A stretch of DNA of 64,000 nt from positions 31,555,398 to 31,619,397 of the forward strand of contig NC_092577.1 in NCBI RefSeq assembly GCF_037975245.1, written 5' to 3'. The notes beneath the pieces were generated by a model. It had not been told where the DNA came from and searched no databases. It saw only the letters and a list, made by a program, of their open reading frames with translations. Below, in pieces: positions 14,265-26,200 of this stretch (positions within the stretch are counted from its first letter, which is position 1; each line of letters opens with the position of its first letter). The translations under genes and the position numbers were made by a program. Origin of the DNA: Apostichopus japonicus (taxonomy: Eukaryota > Echinodermata > Holothuroidea > Aspidochirotida > Stichopodidae).

Positions 14265-17200
14265 TTGAGCGATCATCAGACAACAGTTAGCTTCAAGTTA
14301 TGCTCCAGGAATATATAGGCTCATCGTCGGGATTACCGGGGGTTATAGGGTTGTTGGTGTATTGTTTCCTGTCGGTGTATGCTCTTTTGCGTCCGTTATG
14401 TTGGTGGGGTTTTTAACCTTTCTTCGGTGTTCTCTCCTTTGACGGTGTTCAGTTGGCAGGAGGGTTATCTGTTGGTGGTTGGGCTGGAGTTGTTTATGTG
14501 GAACTTGTTTTCATGTTTTTTTTTTATTAGTTATGAACGACTTCACTACCAAATTTTAAATCCATATTTCAATATGTTGCAGATCCCTGCGAAGATCGTC
14601 CATGCGAAAACCAAGGTACTTGCGTGGTACTCTCGCTGACCGCAGGGTCGTACATTTGTCTATGCGTACAAGGATTCACTGGTTCAAACTGCGAGGCCGA
14701 TACCATGGGTGAGTAAAAATCTTAAATTATAAATAAATAAAAAATTGTAAAGACTTTATAATATCAAAATCATTGATATGAGCTGTAAATAATGATGGTG
14801 AATATAGGTAAGAGTTTTTATTCTGCTAGGTAAAACTATAATTAGACATCAACAGTTGCTTTGTATCCAATACTGAGTTCCCACAAATTTAATATACTGC
14901 TTCATGTATTGGTACCACAAGGTTGTAGCAAACAACACACCATTAACAGCCTTAAGAAAACGGACGGTTGCATGTGTTGTGTTCATATCTTATAAACGGC
15001 ACTGTTCCCTTCACAGCACTATAAGAATTTCTTTTTCAAGAGTTGGTATAAAACCTTGAATCACTGGTTTTGACGTCTATTTTAGTAGCTGCTTTATATT
15101 TATAGCGCCCAAGAGTTTAAATTTCCTTGCCAGGATTGAAAGATACTGGAGCACACGAGCACAAGCTCTTCACGATTGGGTACTGTCGCATTAAGAGTGA
15201 TAAGTCCGATTTAAATGGTAGCAGATGCTATACTGATAACAACTGCAGAACGTTCTATTTATAAGCATACTGCCTTTTTGCATATCAAAAATTTCGGAAC
15301 TGAAGTCGTCGATGTAGAATTAACTGATGGTCAACCCTTATTGACTGAGTAGGAAATTATCAACTGTGAGAAAAGAATAGTTGACAATGTTTTGTGTGAA
15401 ATAATATGGTTTTCATAACTCTTTAAGAAGTGAAACTTCAAAAACGGCTTTCAAAAACGCTGTGATTTTTTTCCATCCGCAGTGGATGTCACTCCACCAA
15501 GGGTCGACTTTTGCCCGGAACTAGATGACCAGTATGTCCTGGCTCAGCGAGGAGGAGCCAATGTAATCTGGCCGGAGCCGAGTGCGGTGGACGATTCCGG
15601 TTCTGTTTTCGTCGCCTCTCAGACCCACAGATCGGGCGATTTCTTCCCGCTTGGCACAGCTCTGGTCATCTATCAGTTTAACGATACATCAGGGAACTCT
15701 GCCTACTGTTTATTCATCGTATCTGTGCTCGGTAGGTTCACCTCGATACTGGATATTCGTTCACTAAAATGTATCTATATATATATACATATCAATAAAA
15801 AAATATAAGCATAGTAATTTCACCAAAAGAAAATGGAAGCTTTGTAGTTGTTGTTACTGTTAGGGACAGCTTCTTTTTATTCTTTTATACGTTTATTCCG
15901 GGTGGGTTGACTTTATTCCGTCTACCACTTATAAACAGCTCTTTGAGTTAGAAATTTGCTCAATATTTCAATACTTAAGTCAGTATAGTAAAAATCCCAT
16001 AAACATTGTAATTCAACTGTGTCGTTTGTTTACATAGTCAAGTTTCTATTTTCTATATTTTTCCAGTAAAATTTGCTTTACACGTGTTTTGTGTAAGCCT
16101 GGATTGCCCCATTTTGGATCACATCTCCAGTAATTCTGTTTATACCGAAAATCATTGTGTCTATTTACACAGCCAGTGAACCTCGACTTGATAACGATTT
16201 TGTGCTTTCAGTCACACTTTTTGGATTTTCAAACTCTCGTTTTGTTTTGCAGTCGAGAACTCGCCTCCGGTCTGTTCTCCCGAGTGCCCAGAGGACATAG
16301 ATGTCGTAACTGACTCGGATCTTGATTTCACCAGAGTCTTCTGGAACGAGTTATACAGATCGTGTAACTACACGGTCTCCTCCTCTCACGAGTCTGGAAA
16401 CTTCTTCCTGACCGGAACAGAGACGGTCAGTCTGGAGTTCAGAGAGGGCAGGGAACTGGTGTCCTCGTGTACCTTTGAAGTCACGGTTACTAGAGGTATG
16501 AAAACCGATTTACTACCGCCGCCCGATACCGTGGTACTAACTGCGACGTAAATTGCAGGATCTTACATGAATCAGATCGAGGCCGCACTCTACTTGCCTT
16601 TGTTTATCCAGTCGAATAGATATTTACTTAGACTGCCATTGCCTGCTGCTGCGCATATCTCTCCGTTTATCTCGTCACGCATTGCGAGAATTCAAGAACC
16701 ATTCTCTCGTCGGTATGCTTGAATGAGCTGATAAAATCATTTACGAGGCTCTTGAACAAAACCATGTCTGCCACTACTGGCTCTTGAGTTTTTTGTCCAC
16801 GTGGCAATTTGTAATCTCTCAAGCGTTATGTTGACCTCACCCTGAAAGTGGTTACAGACGAAATTAGGTACAGCAGAGGTTGTGAATCTCCAGTAGACAA
16901 CTTTGAACAAGTAGACAACTTTGTAGACAACAGTAGACAACTTTGAACAAACTTTACTCTTACACAAAATCATCTTCTAGAAATTTAGTATGTTTGTTCG
17001 TCGGTGTAAAATTATGCAGAAATTGTGAATATAACTCGGCGTTGTATTAAAAGAAATGTCTTACCCAGTTTTATATCACACGTACCATTCTGTTATTCGT
17101 CACCATTTAACATTTCTGTAATGAGTTTTTTTATCCATTTTTCTCTAAACGAGACAATTAAAACTATTTGACTGTTATTTTATTTTTCGACATTTTATTC

Positions 17201-20200
17201 GGCAGGTTTCCGAACATTCTGTAGCAGCAGTCCCTGTCAGAACTTGGGAACCTGTCAGGATTTGAGGGACAGGTATGAGTGCATCTGTCCGCGAGGATTC
17301 GCGGGCGCCAACTGTGAGAACCTTATTAGCGGTGAGTACCGTCCCTTTAACATGTTCCTCAGAGATGGAGTGAGTACCGTCCCTTTAACATGTTCCTTAG
17401 AGATGGTCGGCTTGCTGGCGCAGCGAGAAAAGGGACACACGGCTGTTCCTGAGTAGTTATTGCTTTGAACTCAGGATGGATGAGTATGTTGGAAAATGTA
17501 TGCTTCCCCCTCCCCTCCCTTCCCCTCCCCCCACTACAAAGATGTGTTTTTTTTTATGTTTACTCTTTACTATCAAACAGTACCGTTATGTGCTGAGCAT
17601 GTTGGAAAATTAATGCTTCTCAACTCCCTCCCCCCCCACTACCAAGATGTGTTTTTTATTATGTTTACTCTTTACTATCAAACAGTACTGTTATGCGCAT
17701 AGGAGCATCGAAAAAACTTTTTTTCTGGTGCGTGGCCAGGACTTAAAGAGAACCATCGTTCGTCAGAAATCCTGCAGAGTTTGATACCTGTGCATCGGGG
17801 ATTGAGCTTTTAATTTTTTTTACAATGCAGGTTTCTTTAACGACCAAATTAAGTTCCCTTATTAATTCTTCTGTTTTACTGTCTTTCGATCTTCAGTGGA
17901 CACCGTGGCTCCCGTGATCACCTTCTGTCCCATGGATGTGTCAACTATGACACTAAACGGGGATACTTCTGTCCCCGTCATCTGGAGGATGCCGCAAGCG
18001 CTGGATAACTCGGGTACAGTCGTCGTGTCCGACCAGACCCATTACTCTGGGGACGATTTCGCCGTAGGCGTGACCACTGTCCTGTACGAGTTCTGCGATC
18101 CCCATGGAAACAAAGCCATGTGCCAGTTTAGGGTTGTTGTCGATAGTACGTATACTATTTTTATTTTTTTTTTTTAAGTTTTTTTTTATCCCTCTTTGCT
18201 TTCTGAATTTTTGGGTAGAATTTCCTGTCACGTTTTTATTTTTTTTAATAAAACGTTCACTTCCTTTCTTCTGCATAAAGGTTTATCTAAATTTTTGCTC
18301 TTCATAGTTTTGACAATTTTTTTTTTGTTTTTTTGTTTTGGTACTTTCATAACTTTAAAAATTAAATCAGAGCTTAATTTTTGCCACAAAATATTAGAAA
18401 ATTTCAAAAACTTTATTGTCCTTTATTGGTATAAATATTTTACAGATCCGGAAGAATGTAATATCAGGTGTCCATCCGATATCGTGACCTCTGCCGAAGT
18501 GGGTGTGGAGTTTGTTCAGGTCAGGTGGGAACAGCCCAGTACCATGTGCAGTTACATCGTCTCCTCCTCCCCGCTGCCGGGAAGCTTTTTCGTGACGGGC
18601 CCGACACCCGTCACCGTCATGCTACTGAACAATTCCGGAGCTGTGGCGGACCAGTGTTCATTCACGGTGGACGTCAGGAGCGGTAAGTAGTATAAATCCA
18701 GTAGTAGCGCCGACTTCAAAGCGAAAATGAATATGAATATGAATCATTTGAATATGAATAAAAAGTCAGTAAGAATATGAATAAAAATATGAATATGAAT
18801 AAAAATATGAATATGAATAAAAATAGTGAGTAAGAATATGAAAAAAAAATAAGAATATGAATAAAAAAAAAATATATATAAATAAATAAATAAAAAAAAT
18901 AAAAAAAATATATAAGAATATGAATAAAAAAAGTGAGTAAGAATATGAATAAAAATATGAATATGAATAAAAAAAGTGAGTAAGAATATGAATATAAATA
19001 TGAAAAAAAATTTGAATATGAATAAAAAGTGAGTAAGAAATGGAATCATAACTTTGATAAGAACCGGATTAATTTGATGTGAGATATATTGGATCCAGTG
19101 CGTGTTAAGTGCGTTCCTAGAGAAAAGAATATATGCTTGCATGGACTTGTAGACTTGGCTTGCAGAGGAGGGTACAAAAACTGCTTATTTTTTCCAACAC
19201 TTTCTGTTCACCTCGAAGGAGACATTTTCCTGTCGCTACACCCCTATGATTTAGTCATTTATACCTCTGCCGTAGGTTTGAGATAAGAATAGGTTTTTTT
19301 TTTATCTCTTTTGTATTAAGTGCTGCAGCGATATTCTTTGGTCATCTTAGATTGCTGCCTATAGAAAACCAGTCCTTCTCTAATCACTCAAGCATTTAAC
19401 AATTTATAACTTGATAGCATAAACTACCCCAAAATACTAGGGGCATTAACTAGGGCATAAACTACCCCAAAGTTAGGATTCATCTTTGAGTCTACCTAAC
19501 GAATTGACCAGTCACCTTTATGACTGCAAATACAAGTACTCTAATAGCCAGCACTATACTTTCCTGTGTGTGAAGACAAGTTTGGCTTGACCACTGAAAT
19601 AATACACCGTGTCTTTCATCATGAATTTGTGCAGAGGAGTGTTCAGTATGGCTAGCACTACCAACTCAGGTAGATATTCAATCTCCCTGTTTTAGGCCCA
19701 AAAACACGGTACTCCGGGTGGTATATTTGCTATAGGCAGGGAAGATCGTAATGGAGAAACCATGCTAACGTTAGGGTAGTGTCTAAAATTTCATTGCATC
19801 AAATCGAAGTTATCGGTCCCATGGTTCGCTTAACAGCAGAGAGGAATATAAATGATCAATGAGAGATCCGTTTGAAAATGTTTTTGTACTTATTTTTTAA
19901 ATTTTTTAAAATTTTTTTATTTCACGTAGTTGTGACCTTCGATCCTTGCCTCGATCCTAACGTCTGCGGCACCGGGCAATGTATCGTGGATTCAGCCAGT
20001 ACGGACGGCTTCAGGTGCGAATGCACCCGCTGCTACATCGGAGAGTACTGCCAGAGAGGTGAGTCGACAATTAGACACACATGTCACGGCACATGTCGAG
20101 ACACATGTCAAGGAGGGAAGGAGGAACCTTTAATAAACTGAAGAAAGCTATGCGTAGCTCCCTACGTATACTAAACAATTAAGAAACACGATTTAAGTTA

Positions 20201-23200
20201 TATAAGAATGAAAATCAATATAATACCAACGTGTGTCAACATTTCTCTATCTAATTACAGCACTGCCAGTCGCGAATCCATGTTCCTCTGGAGCCAACCT
20301 TTGCCAGAATGGAGCCACGTGTAGTTTTACTGATTGTGAATTCGTCTGTACGTGCACCGATCAATATACCGGAATGTACTGCGACAGTAAGTGTTTACCT
20401 TGGTTTGTTTTATTTTCATAAATCCACTGACACCCGACCTGGGAGCATATCTCGTAGGTAGCTCGGGAAACAGACATGGAAAAGGATGCTTTCTTGTACC
20501 GGTTTCAGAATGGAACGGTCGCTATATTATCCCCCAGAATGTAAATAATCTGTATCATTTCATTTATTAAGTTTGACAGACACATGACCGGTCAAGACTG
20601 CCTGTAGAAAGACCAGTCCTCCTCAGATGCACTCGACCATTAATAATTTGTTACTTGACAGCATAAACTACCCCAAATTATGCCCATTAGGATTCATCCT
20701 TGAGCGTGCTCCCTGATTAATTGACCAGCCACCTGTATGATTGTAAATTAACACAAGTGCTCTAATGGCCAGTGCTACTTTCCTGTGTGTGAAGACAACT
20801 TTGGCTGGCACACTGAAATAATACACTGCGTGTTCAATCATGAATTTGTGCAGAGGAGCGTTGTCAGTATGTATGGCTAGCATTAGCAACTCTGGTACAC
20901 ACGTCATTAAATTACATTTCCGATCGTATCTTTCTTCAGTCGAGAGAGTACAAATTGACACCGTAGCCCCGACAATCATCGGCTGTCCAGTCGACATAAC
21001 CCGCACGGTCAACGCCGAAGCGGAGGAGGCAGTGGTCATGTGGGACAGAATCAGATATATCGACCAATCGGGAACGGCATACTTTGTGCATTCGTCGCAT
21101 CGGTCTGGCGATTCCTTCCCGTTGGGTCTGACTACGGTCACGTCGATCTACAGCGACGCATCAATGAACTTTGCCTACTGCAACTTCAATGTCATCGTAC
21201 GGCAAGGTGAGAGCCAGCTGCATGCTGCCAGCAGTCAATTATTAAAACAACCATGTGCTGATCTTATTGAAAAATTCATAATTCTCAAGTCCTAACCCCC
21301 CCACCCCCTCCTCTCCCTCAAAATGTTGTTGTTAGAAAAGTTGTGTTTTGTCTATACACGTGCATGATAGATGGGCGGGCCGGGAGGAAGGGGGAGGGGT
21401 GGGGAGGGAGGGGGAGTGGATGGGAGATACAATGTTGCCATGGCAATAAGATTTGTGTCACTTGGGAGGGAGGGAGGGAGGGAGGGAGGGAGGGAGGGAG
21501 GGAGGGAGGGAGGGAGGGAGGGAGGGAGGGAGGGAGGGAGGGAGGGAGGGAGGGAGGGAGGGAGGGAGGGAGGGAGGGAGGGAGGGAGGGAGGGAGGGAG
21601 GGAGGGAGGGAGGGAGGGAGGGAGGGAGGGAGGGAGGGAGGGAGGGAGGGAGGGAGGGAGGGAGGGAGGGAGGGAGGGAGGGAGGGAGGGAGGGAGGGAG
21701 GGAGGGAGGGAGGGAGGGAGGGAGGGAGGGAGGGAGGGAGGGAGGGAGGGAGGGAGGGAGGGAGGGAGGGAGGGAGGGAGGGAGGGAGGGAGGGAGGGAG
21801 GGAGGGAGGGAGGGAGGGAGGGAGGGAGGGAGGGAGGGAGGGAGGGACAATGTTGCCATGGCAATAAGATTTGTATCACTTTGGAGAAAGAGACTTCTAC
21901 ATGATCCTGTATTAGTTTACAACAACTCTGTGATTCAATGATGTATATAAGTAGGTTTTTTATTTCTTTTTTTTTCCCTTGTTTTTTTGTCTCTCTTAAG
22001 TCGGAGTCATGTGCGATACAAACATCTGTCCAGAGGATATCATGCAGTTCAACACCGGTAATCTTAAATTCATGGAAGTATTTTGGAATCAAGTGGACGA
22101 GGTCTGCAATCTCAGGGTGGAGTCCAGGCCGCAGACGGGGGATCTGTTTCCGATCGGCGTAACCCGGGTTACCTGGATGATGTACGATAGCGACAACTCC
22201 CCCCAATCCGGCTGTGTCTTCACCGTGACCGTAACCGATGATTGTAAGAAAATTTAAAAAAACAAAAATTTCTGTTTTTTGTTGTTTCAGTTCGAAATGT
22301 GGCATGAAATATGATTGAAATAACTACATTTCAAAAATCTGCTTTTCTGATTTTATTATATCAGGGTTCTAGGTTTCAAGTGAGTTTATCTGCCCATAAT
22401 GTCTATTTGCTGGCCCACTTTTGTGCGTGTGTCTGATATGTCCGCATTTTGGTTTTTAGTCCACCTCGGAAGATGATCCTGCTAGGATCAAAACTGTTTG
22501 TACCTGAGTTGTGTTCTTGTCTTCATATCGTCAAAGTCCAAGATGGAGACCTTCTGCTTTGGTTTGATTTTAAAATCAGTTGACTAGCACTATAATAATA
22601 ATAATAAGTAATATTTATATAGCGCATAATCAGCAAAGCTGCTCAAAGTGCTTTACAAGTAGTATAGAACCAATAAGGCATAAAATGTAAAATCCTAAAG
22701 CAACAATATAAAAAACACCCGTACTAAACGATAATAAAAAATATATATATAAAAATAAACCTGAACACATATAGTCCAAAACAAATTCAAAAGTATGTCA
22801 ATAGTTTAAAAAAAAATGCGCAAAAGATTAAATCATAGAAATATGATGTTCTACTATACACACAGGTCATAATAGATTCATTCCAATTCTGTTTTCAATT
22901 TAAATTTGAAAAGCACTGCATCAGGCAAGCTTTTGTTGTTTGTTTCCATGGTAACTATTTGATTATGTTTCCAAAGTAACTTTTAATTATAACTGAATGC
23001 AGCATCATGCATGCACCACCCACTGCAATTACTGGTTTCTAGCTATCAATAGTAAATTATGTTTGAATAAAAACTGTAAATGATATAAAAAACAATTGAT
23101 GTTCAAGGCGGTTTCTTCTCTCCTTTCTCACTCTCTCATCATAGTCACAAATGTCTGCTTCAGAGAACCGTGTGAATCAGGCCAGTGTCGCCCTAATCCC

Positions 23201-26200
23201 AACCAGCTTGATGGATATGAATGCATCTGTTCGGCTGACTCACCAGACTGTACTGATGTAGGATTTCTTATTGGTAAGTCATTTCCAATGGATGGAAACA
23301 GGCTGTGACTGTACATCTTGTCGAAATCCTCCACATTTTGTACCCCCTCCCCCTACCCCCCAACGGTTCACACAGTCCCAAAGTTGGAGGGCCACCTGAT
23401 GACATTAGCAGGGATGCCAGAATACCGGCAATAGCCGGAATTCTGCCTTTTTCCCGATTTTGAAATTTGGTTCCGGCTCTTCACGATCTTTCCGTCCCAG
23501 TTGAAACAGGCATGAGCTTTTTCCGCGAATTTCTAATTATTATCCTAACACACTGTAGCATATGCAAATTGGAGCCTATACAGCAATTTTTTCTCTGGGT
23601 TTTCATAAAGTTTCCAGCATTAGCTTAGATAGTCTTTGGGACATCCAAGTCCCCACAACTTTCAGGCCCTAGTATTTAACTGCTGCCGACTGGAGGGATT
23701 GTCTCTGGGACATATTATCATTGACCAGGGGAAATATAACGTCTGTAAAGAGCTTTGACACCTATTGCTGGTGTAAAGCCCTATATGAAAATCAAATATT
23801 AAATATTATTATTAAAATTCTCTTTTCCTTTTTAAAAAATTTTTCAATCTAGGAGGGGAAGACGTACAGGCTCCTACAGTGTTGTCCTGCAGCAATCTTA
23901 TCCACTTCGTGGAGAAGGGCAACACTTACCTCGAGCTAACGTGGACGGCTCCCAGAGCCATCGACAACGCCGGGTCAGTCTTCACGCAGGCTTCTCACAG
24001 CCCGCCGTACAACTTCACCCTCGGAGTTACCGAGATAGAGTACAACTTCACCGACACCACCGGCAATCTGGCCAGGTGCGCTCTGAACGTCACCATCGAG
24101 GAGAGTAAGTGCCGTTTTTTTTTTATATTGTACTCAGCCGTCTCTCGATTCCGATTTTCCGCATTAGATCGTCTCTGCTGTTGTTGTTCTACCGGAATTA
24201 ATTATGTTTGTATGTAGGTATTTTAGATCCTCCTGCAAGCAGGAACTCGCGAAGAAGCCATCATTGGCTTATGGAAACCGTAAGCTGCCCAAAGTCAGTC
24301 TCTTACATTCATATTTAATGTCCATGATTAACTGTAACTCTGTAACTGGACGACATACATTAATCTTGGAGTGACTCGAATCGGGGGACCTTATGGTTGG
24401 AAGGCACTGGCGTTAACCACTGAGCTAACACTCCATGCCACAATTAAAGTGCATACATGATGCAGCCATGCCAAGAGGTAGCCCATCGACCATATTTGCT
24501 GGCATCCTGCAGCCTGGTATTAAACCCCGTGGAGACAACCACACATATACATCCGACATACAGAAATATTGACGACGAAAAACAATCCATAGAAAAGTGT
24601 CCCGTACATTCCGTACATATAACACGTATATTGGGCTACGACCTAAACAGTCGGAAATTTCTTCAACCTGGTTTTCAAAAGTGTGAAAAGATGGCCAAAA
24701 TTTAGCATCTAATCACCACCCGGCTTCCAGTTAACCAAGATTTATAACCCCGGTGCCCCCTCCATTATGCCACTCACATAATTCCCCCTGTCGTCATTTT
24801 CTAGGCGATCCACCTTAGCAAAGATGTCGGTCCCTGTGGTAAAATGTCCAAATGCTAAATATTCATATGATAATTGATATGGTGATTGATAGGCCTTCCA
24901 CTGCAGACTGCCCTCACTTAGAAAATCTCCCAAACAATCCCCACCCCCCCCACGCCCTCCCGGTATGTGTCCGAAGGTTTGTACTACAAAAGACGGTTCC
25001 TGCAGTCGGCATTCTAACACTGTGATACCAGGCAGCTGATTTGTGATGTGCTATTCTACCATCACAGATGATTTTATCGATCGTATCATATGTCTATGTG
25101 CTTCTTCTATAGTCGAGGATTCCGATCACCCTCTTTTTGATTTTTACATAAAACCACGTAGATTTTACACGATCCTACGTATGCGGACAGAACGGTTTAG
25201 GCGATCATTTTTACCTAGAAGTATTAAAACTTTGAATTGCATGATACATAGATAACTTTTTTAACCTATTTTTAAGATGCTCTAGTCCATTTTATTATAT
25301 TGTCATATTTTGATGAATATCAATAAATTTTACTTTACTTTACTTTACTTTACTTTACTTACTTTACTTTACTTTACTTTACTTTACTTTACTTTACTTT
25401 ACTTTACTTTACTTTACTTTACTTTACTTTACTTTACTTTACTTTACTTTACTTTACTTTACTTTACTTTACTTTACTTTACTTTACTTTACTTTACTTT
25501 ACTTTACTTTACTTTACTTTACTTTACTTTACTTTACTTTACTTTACTTTACTTTACTTTACTTTACTTTACTTTACTTAATAGTAAATCGTACTTCTAT
25601 TAATAATTTTGACAGTGTAGGCAGAAACTAACATTACCTGATTAACGATCTACATCATTCGTTAATATTTCGCGGTACCTCTGATTGTCATTTTTAACAT
25701 CATCAAGACCACGGACACCGGCCTGTTAGAATTCCTTTGAAACGCTTTGTTGCACTAGTGGGTATACTGCATATGTCGAGTATGTTGGACGATAAAGTCA
25801 AAGTTATCAGTTCAATGGGCTGCAACTCAGGTCCAGTCACAACTCTACGATACTGCTTGTAATCTAGCACAATTTATCGCCGTGTGCTAGAAGTAAAATA
25901 ACGTCAACGCTAACAACATAATGGCATATTTGGCTATGTTTCCGTAGTTAATTATCCGTAGTTTGACCATATGGGATGATCCACTATTTGAAAGGAAAGG
26001 GAGAGGCCTTCATGCATAGTTACACGATCTCTATGGTGTCCAACAAATTCACTTAAAATGTGACTTTTAGACCGATATGGAAGTTGTTTTTTGTTTTTTG
26101 TTTTTTTTATTGCAAAGGGCAGTTTTACATGAGAACTTTGCCAGTTGGTGATTGGCGAACAGTGGATAATATCGCCGGCAGACGTTGAAGGAAAAAACAA

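Noticed and set aside
21343-22305. Open frames of 133-317 aa with GREGGREGG or PPSLPPSL repeats on both strands
   Set aside because: They simply translate the GGGA tetranucleotide array, which is open in all frames because 4 is not a multiple of 3.
25310-25603. 97-aa [10 protein letters not shown] frame
   Set aside because: Translation of the (TTTAC)n array without independent coding evidence.
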